Assembly (NCBI GenBank): GCA_036009625.1
Contig: DASYLJ010000096.1
Span: 1-64,000, forward strand
Direction of reading: 5' to 3'
From: DASYLJ01 sp036009625
GTDB taxonomy: Bacteria; Desulfobacterota; Binatia; DP-6
DNA length: 64,000 bases
The notes below the pieces were generated by a model that saw only the letters and a list, made by a program, of their open reading frames with translations, searched no databases and was not told where the DNA came from. Shown here piece by piece: positions 1 through 8,645 of the stretch (its first letter is position 1; every line of letters starts with the position of its first letter). A program made the position numbers and the translations under genes.

Positions 1-2186
1 AGGCGCGCCACGATCACGGCTACAAGATGTCGGCGGCGCTCGACGGCGACCTCGAGGTGGGCGGCCAGTACCAGTGGCGCCGGCGCGGCGAGCACCACAT
101 GTACAACCCGAACACGGTGGCGAAGCTGCAGCACTCGGTGCGCGCGGGCAGCTACAAGATGTTCCGCGAGTATTCCGCTGCCGTGAACGACGAGAGCCGC
201 CGCCTGTGCACCATCCGCGGTCTGCTCACGTTCAAGCCGGGTCAGCCGATCCCGCTCGACGACGTCGAGCCGGCGAGCGAGATCGTGAAGCGCTTCAAGA
301 CCGGCGCCATGTCGCTCGGGTCGATCAGCCGCGAGGCGCACGAGAACCTCGCCATCGCCATGAACCGCATCGGCGGCCGCTCGAACACGGGCGAAGGCGG
401 CGAAGATCCGGTGCGCTACGAGCGCGACGCCAACGGCGATCTGCGTCGCAGCGCCATCAAGCAGGTGGCGTCGGGCCGCTTCGGCGTCACCAGCCACTAC
501 CTCGTCAATGCCGACGAGCTGCAGATCAAGATGGCGCAGGGTGCCAAGCCCGGCGAGGGCGGGCAGCTCCCCGGCCACAAGGTCGACGACTACATCGCCA
601 AGATCCGCTACTCGACGCCGGGCGTGGGGCTCATCTCACCGCCGCCGCACCACGACATCTACTCGATCGAGGATCTCTCGCAGCTGATCCACGATCTCAA
701 GAACTCGAACGACAAGGCGCGCATCAGCGTGAAGCTCGTCGCCGAGGTGGGCGTCGGCACCATCGCCGCCGGCGTCTCGAAGGCCAAGGCCGACGTGGTG
801 CTGATCAGCGGCGACTCCGGCGGCACCGGCGCGTCCCCGCTGACGTCGATCAAGCACGCCGGCATCCCCTGGGAGCTCGGGCTCGCCGAGACGCAGCAGG
901 TACTGGTCGCCAACGACCTGCGCGGCCGCATCCGCGTCGAGACCGACGGCCAGATCAAGACCGGCCGCGACGTCGCCATCGCGGCGCTGCTCGGCGCCGA
1001 GGAGTACGGCTTCGCGTCGGCCACGCTGGTGGCGTCGGGCTGCATCATGATGCGCGTGTGCCATCTCAACACCTGCCCGGTGGGCATCGCGACGCAGGAT
1101 CCGCGGCTGCGCAAGAAGTTCGAGGGCAAGCCCGAGCACGTCGTCAACTTCATGATGTTCATCGCGGAGGAGCTGCGCGAGATCATGGCGGAGCTGGGCT
1201 TCCGCACCGTCGACGAGATGGTCGGTCGCGTCGACACGCTCGACCTGCGTGACGTGTCGGATCACTGGAAGGCCAAGGGCGTCGATCTGTCGTCGGTCCT
1301 CCACAAGCCCGACGTGCCGCCGAACGTCGCCATCCGCTGCGTCGAGATGCAGGACCACGGCCTCGACAAGGCGCTCGACAACACGCTGATCGCCAAGGCG
1401 AAGCCGGCGCTCGAGCGGGGCGAGAAGGTGCACATCGAGCTGCCGATCCGGAACGTCAACCGGACCGTCGGCACCATGCTGTCGGCCGAAGTGTCGCGCC
1501 GTCACGGCATGCAGGGGCTGCCGCCCGAGACGATCACGATCAAGTTCGCCGGCTCGGCGGGGCAGAGCTTCTGCGCCTGGCTGGCGCCAGGCATCGCCGT
1601 CGAGCTCGAGGGTGACGCCAACGACTACTTCGGCAAGGGATTGTCGGCGGGACGCGTCGTCGTCTACCCGCCGCGCAATGCCACCTTCGTGCCCGAGGAC
1701 AACATCATCGTCGGCAACGTGTCGCTCTACGGCGCCACCGGCGGCGAGGTGTTCCTGCGCGGACAGGCGGGTGAGCGGTTCTGTGTGCGCAACAGCGGCG
1801 TGACCGCGGTCGTGGAAGGAGTCGGTGACCACGGCTGCGAGTACATGACGCGTGGAGCGGTGGTGGTGCTGGGGAAGACGGGTCGCAACTTCGCGGCCGG
1901 CATGAGCGGTGGTGTCGCCTACGTCCTCGACGAGGACGGCACCTTCGAGTCGCGTTGCAACAAGGGCCTCGTCGCCGTCGAACCGCTCGACGCGAATTGC
2001 GAGGCGACGGTGCGCACGCTGGTGCAGCGTCACCTCGACTACACGGGGTCGGGCGTGGCCGCGCGGTTGCTGGCCGACTGGCCGGCGGCGGCGAAGCAGT
2101 TCGTGCGCGTCATCCCCGAAGAGTACCGGAGCGTGCTGGCGCGCCAGCACCTCGACACCGAGGCTGCGGCGCTCGCGGCCGTCTGA
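1..2186 (+). CDS. gltB: Glutamate synthase large subunit, C-terminal part (5' end outside window)
   Basis: Partial gene: the reading frame is already open at base 3 and upstream of the first Met at 27, so the glutaminase domain lies outside the window. The protein makes two glutamates from 2-oxoglutarate and glutamine-derived ammonia. Counting from that Met, the FMN/2-oxoglutarate synthase domain spans about 75-430. It contains the 3Fe-4S cysteine set C339-x5-C345-x4-C350 (CxxxxxCHLNTCPVG) typical of GltB. The C-terminal beta-helix follows with the repeated GxxGxxG pattern (GSAGQSFCAWLAPG, then GKGLSAGRVVVYPP). gltD follows 20 bp downstream, so the pair is almost certainly cotranscribed and makes the NADPH-type GOGAT complex in the cytoplasm. 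Family identity is very clear; only the N-terminus is missing. Confidence 0.97.
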   Translation, partial: ARHDHGYKMSAALDGDLEVGGQYQWRRRGEHHMYNPNTVAKLQHSVRAGSYKMFREYSAAVNDESRRLCTIRGLLTFKPGQPIPLDDVEPASEIVKRFKTGAMSLGSISREAHENLAIAMNRIGGRSNTGEGGEDPVRYERDANGDLRRSAIKQVASGRFGVTSHYLVNADELQIKMAQGAKPGEGGQLPGHKVDDYIAKIRYSTPGVGLISPPPHHDIYSIEDLSQLIHDLKNSNDKARISVKLVAEVGVGTIAAGVSKAKADVVLISGDSGGTGASPLTSIKHAGIPWELGLAETQQVLVANDLRGRIRVETDGQIKTGRDVAIAALLGAEEYGFASATLVASGCIMMRVCHLNTCPVGIATQDPRLRKKFEGKPEHVVNFMMFIAEELREIMAELGFRTVDEMVGRVDTLDLRDVSDHWKAKGVDLSSVLHKPDVPPNVAIRCVEMQDHGLDKALDNTLIAKAKPALERGEKVHIELPIRNVNRTVGTMLSAEVSRRHGMQGLPPETITIKFAGSAGQSFCAWLAPGIAVELEGDANDYFGKGLSAGRVVVYPPRNATFVPEDNIIVGNVSLYGATGGEVFLRGQAGERFCVRNSGVTAVVEGVGDHGCEYMTRGAVVVLGKTGRNFAAGMSGGVAYVLDEDGTFESRCNKGLVAVEPLDANCEATVRTLVQRHLDYTGSGVAARLLADWPAAAKQFVRVIPEEYRSVLARQHLDTEAAALAAV

Positions 2187-2206
2187 CGATCAGCAGGACA
2201 CCGACC

Positions 2207-3649
2207 ATGGGCAAGACGACAGGATTTCTCGAGTTCGAGCGCGAGACCCCGCACAAGGAGCCGGTCGACGCGCGCCTCAAGCACTGGCGCGAGTTCGAGA
2301 TCAAGCTCTCCGAGGACGCGTTGCGCACGCAGGGGGCGCGCTGCATGGATTGCGGCATCCCCTTCTGCCACAAGGGCTGCCCGCTCGGGAACATCATTCC
2401 CGACTGGAACGACCTCGTGTACCGCAACCGTTGGCGCGACGCGATCGACCGGCTGCACTCGACGAACAACTTCCCCGAGTTCACCGGGCGCATCTGCCCG
2501 GCGCCGTGCGAAGAGGCGTGCGTTCTCAACATCAACGACGATCCGGTCACGATCAAGAACATCGAGAAGAACATCATCGACTACGCGTGGAAGGAGGGCT
2601 GGGTCACGCCCCAGATCCCGACCAAGCGCACCGGCAAGAAGATCGCCGTCGTCGGCTCGGGGCCGGCGGGGCTCGCCTGCGCGCAGCAGCTCGCGCGTGC
2701 CGGGCACCTCGTCACCGTGCTCGAGCGCGCCACCCGCATCGGCGGCCTGCTGCGCTACGGCATTCCCGACTTCAAGATGGAGAAGCACCTGATCGACCGG
2801 CGCATGGAGCAGATGGCCGCCGAGGGCGTGACGTTCCGCACCTCGGTCGACGTCGGCACCGACATCACCGGCGATCAGCTCCGCACCGAGTACGACGCGG
2901 TGGTGATCGCCGCCGGCGCCACCAAGCCACGCGACCTCCCCGTGCCCGGCCGCGAGCTCAAGGGCATCCACTTCGCCATGGACTTCCTGCCGTCGCAGAA
3001 CAAGGTCGTGGCCGGCGACACGGTGCTGGACCAGATCATGGCGACGGGGAAGCGCGTCGTCATCCTTGGCGGCGGCGACACCGGCTCCGACTGCCTCGGC
3101 ACGTCGAACCGTCACGGCGCATCGTCGGTGCACCAGTTCGAGCTGCTGCCGCAGCCGCCGGACAATCGCCCGCAGCTGTCGTGGCCGAACTGGCCGATGA
3201 TCCTGCGCACCTCGACGTCGCACGAGGAGGGCGTCACGCGCGACTGGAGCATCAACACCAAGCGCTTCAGCGGCGACGCCGACGGCAACGTCACCAAGCT
3301 CCACGGCGTCCGTCTCGAGTGGCAGCAGGACAACGGCCGCCCCGTCATGAAGGAAGTGCCCGGCAGCGAGTTCGAGATGGACGCCGACCTGGTGCTGCTG
3401 GCCCTCGGCTTCCTCGGCCCCGAGACGAACACCTACGTCACCCAGCTCGGCTGCGAGCTCACCGACCGCGGCAACGTGAAGGCCAACCCGGACTACTCGA
3501 CCAGCGTGCCCGGCGTGTTCGCGTGCGGCGACGCGCGTCGCGGCCAGTCGTTGGTGGTGTGGGCGATCTGGGAAGGACGCGAGGCGGCGCGTGGCGTCGA
3601 CGCGTACCTGATGGGCGAGACGTCGCTGCCGGCGAGCCCCGACCTCTGA
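2207..3649 (+). CDS. gltD: Glutamate synthase small subunit (NADPH)
   Basis: 480 residues, full family length. GltD oxidises NADPH with FAD and passes electrons through Fe-S centres to GltB. The N-terminal ferredoxin-like region carries Cys46, Cys49, Cys54, Cys58 (CMDCGIPFCHKGC) and Cys97, Cys101, Cys105, ligands for two 4Fe-4S clusters. The FAD Rossmann motif GSGPAG is at 150-155, and the NADPH-side glycine motif GGGDTG is at about 288-293, in LGGGDTGSDCLGT. The chosen ATG gives the usual N-terminus MGKTTGFLEFERE; upstream in-frame extensions overlap gltB and look non-coding. The 20-bp gap after gltB supports one operon. A weak inverted repeat (CGTCAC/GTGACG, 3651-3668) begins directly after the stop codon and could end transcription, though it lacks a T-run. 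Confidence 0.97.
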   Translation: MGKTTGFLEFERETPHKEPVDARLKHWREFEIKLSEDALRTQGARCMDCGIPFCHKGCPLGNIIPDWNDLVYRNRWRDAIDRLHSTNNFPEFTGRICPAPCEEACVLNINDDPVTIKNIEKNIIDYAWKEGWVTPQIPTKRTGKKIAVVGSGPAGLACAQQLARAGHLVTVLERATRIGGLLRYGIPDFKMEKHLIDRRMEQMAAEGVTFRTSVDVGTDITGDQLRTEYDAVVIAAGATKPRDLPVPGRELKGIHFAMDFLPSQNKVVAGDTVLDQIMATGKRVVILGGGDTGSDCLGTSNRHGASSVHQFELLPQPPDNRPQLSWPNWPMILRTSTSHEEGVTRDWSINTKRFSGDADGNVTKLHGVRLEWQQDNGRPVMKEVPGSEFEMDADLVLLALGFLGPETNTYVTQLGCELTDRGNVKANPDYSTSVPGVFACGDARRGQSLVVWAIWEGREAARGVDAYLMGETSLPASPDL

Positions 3650-3706
3650 TCGTCACGGCACGGTGACGCGGTCGGCCGCCAGGGCCTCCGGGTCATCGTC
3701 GCACTG

Positions 3707-3967
3707 TTACTCGCCCTCGCCCGACTCGCAGTCGTCCTTGCAGCTCGCGTACTCGCTGTGACAGCCGCCGTCGCAGCCCTTGTAGCGACCGGTCTCCTGC
3801 TGATCGCCGGAGTCACGCTCGTTCTGGCAACCCGACTTGCAGTTGGAGAGCTCCTCTTCGCAGCCCTGCTTGCACATGCGCTTGTCGTCGCTCTCGCCAG
3901 CGCGCAGGGGGGCCGTCGTGGCCAGCACGAGCGCCGTGGCCAGCATCCAGATGGGAAGTCGTCGCAT
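3707..3967 (-). CDS. Small exported protein with two identical-spacing Cys quartets
   Basis: 86 residues, function unknown. A classic signal peptide (about residues 1-23, MRRLPIW..ALVLATTAPLRA) is followed by a short acidic mature chain. The mature part holds eight cysteines in two copies of the same spacing, C-x3-C-x6-C-x3-C: Cys32/36/43/47 and Cys65/69/76/80. Spacings of 4, 7 and 4 would put all four cysteines of a copy on one face of a helix. Disulfide pairing between two helices is likely; metal binding is possible. The gene converges on gltD and is followed on its strand, further upstream, by the alcohol dehydrogenase, 32 bp away. No known family is recognised with certainty. Confidence 0.75.
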   Translation of the reverse strand: MRRLPIWMLATALVLATTAPLRAGESDDKRMCKQGCEEELSNCKSGCQNERDSGDQQETGRYKGCDGGCHSEYASCKDDCESGEGE

Positions 3968-3999
3968 GGAACCTGTCTAGCCGGCCGGGGGCGCCAGTC

Positions 4000-5109
4000 T
4001 CAAGCCGGGCTGCAGCGCAGCACCGTGCGGATGCCGCGGCTCGCACGCAGGTCGTCGAGGGCGGTGTCGATCTCGTCGATCGAGCGGCGCGCCGTGACGA
4101 AGCTCTCGAGATCGAGCCGACCGGCCTGCCAGAGCGCCACCAGGCGTGGTACGTCACGGAGCGCGTTCGAGCTGCCGAGCGCACAGCCGAGGAGCTTCTT
4201 CTCCGTCACCGTGAAGAGCGCCGCCGGCGCCAGGGTGATGGCCTCGTCGATCGGCGCGGCGCCCACCGCGACGGTAGTGCCGCCGTTCCGCGTCGCCGCG
4301 ACGCAGGTCTGGATCAGCGCAGCGCGACCGACGGCGTCGAACGCATAGTCGGCCCCGATGCCGCCGGTGATCTCCATGGTGCGCATCGCGACGTCCTCGC
4401 GCGTCGGGTCGATGATGTCGGTGGCACCGAAGCGCGCGGCGGCGTCCCGTCGTGCCGACACCGGATCGGACACGATGATGCGCGCCGCGCCCGCGAGCCG
4501 CGCGCCCTGGACGATCGCCAGGCCGATGCCCCCGAGCCCGAGCACCAGCACCGTGGCGCCCTCCTCCACGCGCGCCGTGTTGAGCACCGCGCCGACGCCC
4601 GTCTGTACCGCGCAGCCCAGCACGCACGCGACGTCGAGCGGCATGTCCTTCGGCAGCTTCACGGCGCCGGTGGCCGTCGTGACGACGTACTCGGCGAAGG
4701 CGGCGACACCGACGCCGCGATACACCACGGTGTCGCCCTGCGAGAGGCCCGTCGTGCCGTCCTGGAAGGTGTTGGTGAGGATGCCGGCGGCGTTGGCGCA
4801 GACGCCGGGCTCGCCGCGCACGCACCAGTAGCAGAGGCCGCAGGGCGGCACCGGCGTCAGCACGACGTGGTCGCCCGGCACGAGCGCGGTCACCCCGTCA
4901 CCGACGGCATCGACGACTCCTGCCGCCTCGTGCCCGAGCACGATGGGCAGCGGGCTCGGGAATGCACCGTCGATGATGCTCAGGTCGGAGTGGCACACCC
5001 CGCACCAGTGCACGCGCACGCGGACCTCGCCGGCGCGGGGCGGACGAATGTCGACGTCGGAGACGACGCGGGGATTCTGACCGGGGGCTTCCAGCAGAGC
5101 GGCTCGCAT
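4000..5109 (-). CDS. Zinc-dependent alcohol dehydrogenase (MDR family)
   Basis: 369 residues from the preferred start at 5109 (MRAALLEAPG); an in-frame ATG at 5160 would add 17 residues of low-complexity sequence. It is a cytoplasmic NAD(P)-dependent alcohol or aldehyde oxidoreductase. Catalytic zinc ligands are Cys39 (CGVCHSD), His60-Glu61 (GHEAAG) and Cys166 (LGCAVQTG). The structural-zinc lobe has Cys90, Cys93, Cys96 and Cys104. The Rossmann motif GLGGIG is at 191-196, and a following acidic residue (IIVSDP) suggests NAD preference. The layout resembles class III or mycothiol/formaldehyde-type enzymes, but the substrate cannot be read from sequence. It diverges from the hemerythrin gene at 5177, leaving about 70 bp for promoters if the shorter start is right. 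Confidence 0.92.
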   Translation of the reverse strand: MRAALLEAPGQNPRVVSDVDIRPPRAGEVRVRVHWCGVCHSDLSIIDGAFPSPLPIVLGHEAAGVVDAVGDGVTALVPGDHVVLTPVPPCGLCYWCVRGEPGVCANAAGILTNTFQDGTTGLSQGDTVVYRGVGVAAFAEYVVTTATGAVKLPKDMPLDVACVLGCAVQTGVGAVLNTARVEEGATVLVLGLGGIGLAIVQGARLAGAARIIVSDPVSARRDAAARFGATDIIDPTREDVAMRTMEITGGIGADYAFDAVGRAALIQTCVAATRNGGTTVAVGAAPIDEAITLAPAALFTVTEKKLLGCALGSSNALRDVPRLVALWQAGRLDLESFVTARRSIDEIDTALDDLRASRGIRTVLRCSPA

Positions 5110-5176
5110 GTCGGCGGTCGTAGCAACTGGGGACGCTGGTTGCACGTCGTCGGGCGCCATGTGCTACGCAGGTCGG

Positions 5177-5623
5177 ATGGACGTGACCGACGCCCTCATC
5201 GGCGAGCATGGCGTGTTTCATCTGCTGGTCGAGCAGCTCGACGATGCCGTGAACCGCTGCACCACCCTGCCCGAGCTGCGCTCCGCCGCGGCTCCCCTGG
5301 CCATGTCGCTCCTGGCCCACGCGCGCATCGAGGAGGAGACGCTCTTCGCGCCCATCGAGCGCACCATCGGCATGCAGGGCCCGCTGCAGTGCCTGCGCGA
5401 CGAGCACGTCGAGATGGATCGCCGCCTGCGTGCGATGTTCCACCTGCCGGCGCTCGAGGCACTGCGCGAGGAGGTGCGCGCCATGCTCGACGTGACGCGC
5501 AAGCACCTCGCGAAGGAAGAGAAGGTGCTGTTCAACGTCGCGAAGAAGGCGCTGCCGAACGAGCAGCGCGAGCAGCTGGCGGTGCACTGGGCCAACTTCC
5601 GCGGCGTGACGCTGCCGATCTGA
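5177..5623 (+). CDS. Hemerythrin HHE-domain protein
   Basis: 148 residues forming a single four-helix hemerythrin-like domain. Candidate di-iron ligands are His11 and His15 (GEHGVFH), His48 with Glu52-54 (HARIEEE), His77 (RDEHVEMD) and His110 with Glu114/115 (RKHLAKEEKV). These domains bind O2 or NO, sense iron or oxygen, or repair Fe-S damage; which applies here is unknown. The start at 5177 places the first His ligand at the normal distance from the N-terminus, and earlier in-frame residues overlap the divergent dehydrogenase. It converges on the nitrilase gene with a 10-bp gap. Confidence 0.88.
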   Translation: MDVTDALIGEHGVFHLLVEQLDDAVNRCTTLPELRSAAAPLAMSLLAHARIEEETLFAPIERTIGMQGPLQCLRDEHVEMDRRLRAMFHLPALEALREEVRAMLDVTRKHLAKEEKVLFNVAKKALPNEQREQLAVHWANFRGVTLPI

Positions 5624-5633
5624 GCCGCGCCGA

Positions 5634-6623
5634 TCACCGTGCCATCTCGGCGCACTGGTCGAGCACCTCGTCGACCGCCATCGACATGGTCCGCGCGCCA
5701 CGCTCGTGCGCATGCGCCCTCGGCGTGCGATCGATCTCCAGGCTGAGCAGCTCCGGCCGGCTGTAGTGGCCGCGCGAGTCCATCTTCTGCTTGCGCTTGT
5801 CGATCAGCGCGAAGTCCAGGTCGGCGATCACGACGCCTTCGCCGGAGCGCAACGGCTCACCCATGAGCTCGCCCAGCGGCGAGACGATCGCAGTGAAGCA
5901 GCCGCTCGAGATCGGGCCGATCGGACACCCGGTATCCTGCATGATCCGCGCTTGCTGATCGGCGTCCAGCCAGGCGGTGGCATTCACGACGAAGCACCCC
6001 GATTCGAGAGCGTGCTGCCGGATGTTGACCTGCGTCTGCTCGGAGAACAGGTCACCCCCGAAGGATCCGGGGTACATCGCCGAGTGTATCTGCTCGCCGT
6101 CGACCATGAGCGCGTAGCGCGCGAGCGGGTTGTAGTGCTCCCAACACGACAGCTGACCGATGCGACCGACGGCGCTGTCGACGGCGCACAGCCCCGACCC
6201 GTCGCCCTGCCCCCAGATCATACGCTCGTGGAACGTGGGGGAGATCTTGCGGCGACGCTGGAGCAACGTGCCGTCGGCGTCGAACAGCAGCTGCGCATTG
6301 TAGAGCGTGCCGCCGTCACGCTCGTTCACGCCGATCGACACCACCATCCCGGCATTCTTGCAGGCGTCGGCGATGGCGTGCGTGGCGGCCGACGGGACGG
6401 TCACGGCCTGCTCGAGCAGTCGGAGGTGCTCCGTGCCCATCTCGAACGGGCGCTGCACGAACGAGAAGTACGGGTAGTACGGCACCACCGTCTCCGGGAA
6501 GGTGGCGAACTGCACGCCCTTGCGGCCGAGCTCGGTGATCGTCTGGACGACCTTGTCGACGGTGCCTTCGCGACTGTAGAGCACCGGGCTCAACTGGACG
6601 GCGGCGGCTTTGACGATCGTCAT
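5634..6623 (-). CDS. Nitrilase / carbon-nitrogen hydrolase (aliphatic nitrilase-like)
   Basis: 329 residues. Cytoplasmic enzyme predicted to hydrolyse a nitrile to a carboxylic acid and ammonia. The catalytic triad of the nitrilase superfamily is intact: Glu44 (FPETVVPYYPYF), Lys126 (RRRKISPTFHE) and Cys160 (LSCWEHYNPLARY). The CWEHxxPL signature and the PYYPYF stretch separate branch-1 true nitrilases from amidases, and resemble the cyanobacterial Nit6803 type. The start follows the stop of the upstream DUF302 gene by only 2 bp, so the two are translated from one mRNA. The natural nitrile is unknown; aliphatic nitriles or cyano-metabolites are likeliest. Confidence 0.92.
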   Translation of the reverse strand: MTIVKAAAVQLSPVLYSREGTVDKVVQTITELGRKGVQFATFPETVVPYYPYFSFVQRPFEMGTEHLRLLEQAVTVPSAATHAIADACKNAGMVVSIGVNERDGGTLYNAQLLFDADGTLLQRRRKISPTFHERMIWGQGDGSGLCAVDSAVGRIGQLSCWEHYNPLARYALMVDGEQIHSAMYPGSFGGDLFSEQTQVNIRQHALESGCFVVNATAWLDADQQARIMQDTGCPIGPISSGCFTAIVSPLGELMGEPLRSGEGVVIADLDFALIDKRKQKMDSRGHYSRPELLSLEIDRTPRAHAHERGARTMSMAVDEVLDQCAEMAR

Positions 6624-6625
6624 GG

Positions 6626-7123
6626 CTACGCCTCGCTCCCGGTCACGTCCACCGCGAGCTTGATCAGCTTCGCGTCCAGGGCGCGGGCCGGCTCCATGAG
6701 CGCGTCGTTTCCGAGGACGGCCATCAGCGACGAGGGCAGGTCATAGGCGACCCTGGTCGTGCCGTTCGTCGGATCCTCGGAGATCAGGACGCGCACGGGC
6801 ACGTTCAGTCCCGCGCCGACGTCGTGACGCAGCATGGTCATCGCGATCAGGGGGTTGCCGATCGTGTACATCTTCGCCCGGAACTCCATCCCCTCCAGTC
6901 GAGCCCACATCCCGTGATCGGCGGTGAGAAAGCGCATGAAGCCGCTGGAGCCCTCGCGCGCGCGTACCAGCCGTTCGAACTCCGCGGTGTCGTGCGACGC
7001 GGCGACGATGTCGGTGAAGTCTCCCTCCGCCGATCCGACGGCCCGCTCGAACGCCTGCACCACCTCGTCGAATGGACGCCGAGCGACGTGCTCGTAGTGC
7101 TGTACCGGAAAGACCTTCTTCAT
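6626..7123 (-). CDS. DUF302-like protein, operon partner of the nitrilase
   Basis: 165 residues with no signal peptide or membrane segment. The pattern (MKKVFPVQHYEHVARRPFDEVVQAFE at the start; DVGAGLNVPVRVLI and TRVAYDLPSSLMA in the second half) matches the DUF302 fold, a small alpha/beta domain of unknown biochemical role that often accompanies redox genes. Here it is first in a two-gene unit whose second gene is a nitrilase 2 bp downstream. It could bind the nitrile substrate or product, or act as a regulator; nothing in the sequence decides. The divergent sulfatase begins 148 bp away, leaving room for a shared promoter region. Confidence 0.8.
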   Translation of the reverse strand: MKKVFPVQHYEHVARRPFDEVVQAFERAVGSAEGDFTDIVAASHDTAEFERLVRAREGSSGFMRFLTADHGMWARLEGMEFRAKMYTIGNPLIAMTMLRHDVGAGLNVPVRVLISEDPTNGTTRVAYDLPSSLMAVLGNDALMEPARALDAKLIKLAVDVTGSEA

Positions 7124-7271
7124 GGACGCTCACCAGTGCAACGGTCGTGCCTACGCGACGTCGTTGCTGGTGCACGTCGTGTTCGAATCCGGCGCCGGCG
7201 CGACGGCACGGCGCCAATCCGTGGGCGCGGAGACTTCTGCCGGAACGCCCGACGGTGCTAGACGCTCGACC

Positions 7272-8645
7272 ATGGCGCGCCCCAACATCCTCTTCAGCCT
7301 CGCCGACGACATGGGCTACGGTGACTTCGGCTGCTTCAACGACGGCTTGTCGCAGACGCCCGCGCTCGACCAGCTGGTCGCCGACGGCGTCTGTCTGACG
7401 CAGCACTACTCGGCGTCGCCCGTCTGCGCTCCGGCACGCGCATCGCTGCTCACCGGACGCTATCCGCACCGCACCGGCGCGATCGACACGCTGGAGCTGC
7501 GCGGACTCGATCGCCTGGCGCTCGGCGAGCGCACCATCGCCGACCTCCTGCGGCCGGCGGGCTACGTCACCGGCCTGGTCGGCAAGTGGCACAACGGCGC
7601 GCTCGACGCGCGCTACCATCCGAATCGACGCGGCTTCGACGAGTTCGCCGGGTTCAGCGGCGGGTGGGCGCCGTACTTCGACTGGCATCTCGACCGCAAC
7701 GGCGCGCACGCCGCGGCGGACGGTCGCTATCTCACCGACGCGCTGACGCAGGAGGCCGTCGAGTTCATCCACCGCCACCGCCGCGAGCCGTTCTTCCTGC
7801 ATCTCGCCTACAACGCCCCGCACTATCCGTTTCAGTCGCTCGACGATGACCTGGCTCCATTCACCGACGGCGGCCACACGCGCGCCGTGCAGCACATCTA
7901 CGGCATGCTGCGCAGCATGGATCGCGGCATCGCACGCGTGCTGGACACCCTGGAGCACGAAGGCCTCGCCGACGACACCCTGGTGCTGTTCTCGAGCGAC
8001 AACGGTCCGCAGTTCGGCGGCAGGGACGAGATGTGCAGCGACCGCTTCAACTGCGGCTTCGCCGGAGCCAAGCTGTCGGTGTACGAAGGCGGCATCCGCC
8101 TGCCGATGGTGCTGCGTTGGCCGGCCGGGCTGGCGACGTCGCGCACGCTGCCGCAGCTGGTGCATTTCACCGACTGGTTGCCGACCTTGCTGGCGGTCGC
8201 AGGCATCACGCCGCCCGACGATCTCCGACTCGACGGCATCGACATGCTGCCGCTCCTGCAGGGAGAGCAGGGTCGCGTCTGCGCGCAGCGCTTCTGGCAG
8301 TGGAACCGCTACACGCCCGTCGGAGAATGCAACGCTGCCATGCGCGACGGCCAGTGGAAGCTCGTCCGCCCGGCAATCGATGCGTTGATGGCGGTGTCGC
8401 TGGACGACTTCGCGATGGACGTCGAGGCGAAATACCAGCCGGAGAAGTACACCGACATCCTGCGCGACCTGCCGACCCCGCCGGCCGATGCGCACCCCCT
8501 CCCCTCGCAGCTGTTCGACCTCGCCGCCGATCCGGAGGAGCGGCACGACCTCGCCGCGCAGCACCCGGATCGCGTCCTGCGCATGGAGGGCGCGCTCGGT
8601 CGCTGGTTCGAGGAGGTCGAGACCGAGCGCCGCGCGATAGCGTAG
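7272..8645 (+). CDS. Arylsulfatase-family sulfatase
   Basis: 457 residues from the ATG at 7272 (MARPNILFSLADDMGYGD); longer in-frame starts add sequence without the family pattern. A sulfate-ester hydrolase: the metal-binding aspartates Asp12-Asp13 lie at the N-terminus, and the formylglycine signature C-A-P-A-R starts at Cys52, followed by ASLLTGRYPHRTG. Later motifs include VGKWHNG, the metal motif FSSDNGP and the C-terminal substrate-pocket subdomain. Activity would need a formylglycine-generating enzyme encoded elsewhere. No signal peptide is evident, so it may be cytoplasmic. Its stop codon abuts the stop of the convergent propeller gene (8646). Substrate unknown. Confidence 0.93.
   Translation: MARPNILFSLADDMGYGDFGCFNDGLSQTPALDQLVADGVCLTQHYSASPVCAPARASLLTGRYPHRTGAIDTLELRGLDRLALGERTIADLLRPAGYVTGLVGKWHNGALDARYHPNRRGFDEFAGFSGGWAPYFDWHLDRNGAHAAADGRYLTDALTQEAVEFIHRHRREPFFLHLAYNAPHYPFQSLDDDLAPFTDGGHTRAVQHIYGMLRSMDRGIARVLDTLEHEGLADDTLVLFSSDNGPQFGGRDEMCSDRFNCGFAGAKLSVYEGGIRLPMVLRWPAGLATSRTLPQLVHFTDWLPTLLAVAGITPPDDLRLDGIDMLPLLQGEQGRVCAQRFWQWNRYTPVGECNAAMRDGQWKLVRPAIDALMAVSLDDFAMDVEAKYQPEKYTDILRDLPTPPADAHPLPSQLFDLAADPEERHDLAAQHPDRVLRMEGALGRWFEEVETERRAIA

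Noticed and set aside
636..2150. Long minus-strand open frame opposite gltB
   Set aside because: Shadow of gltB caused by high GC; Arg/His/Asp-rich and without any family pattern.
3651..3668. Inverted repeat CGTCAC/GTGACG after gltD
   Set aside because: Only a 6-bp stem with no T-run; too weak to list as a terminator.
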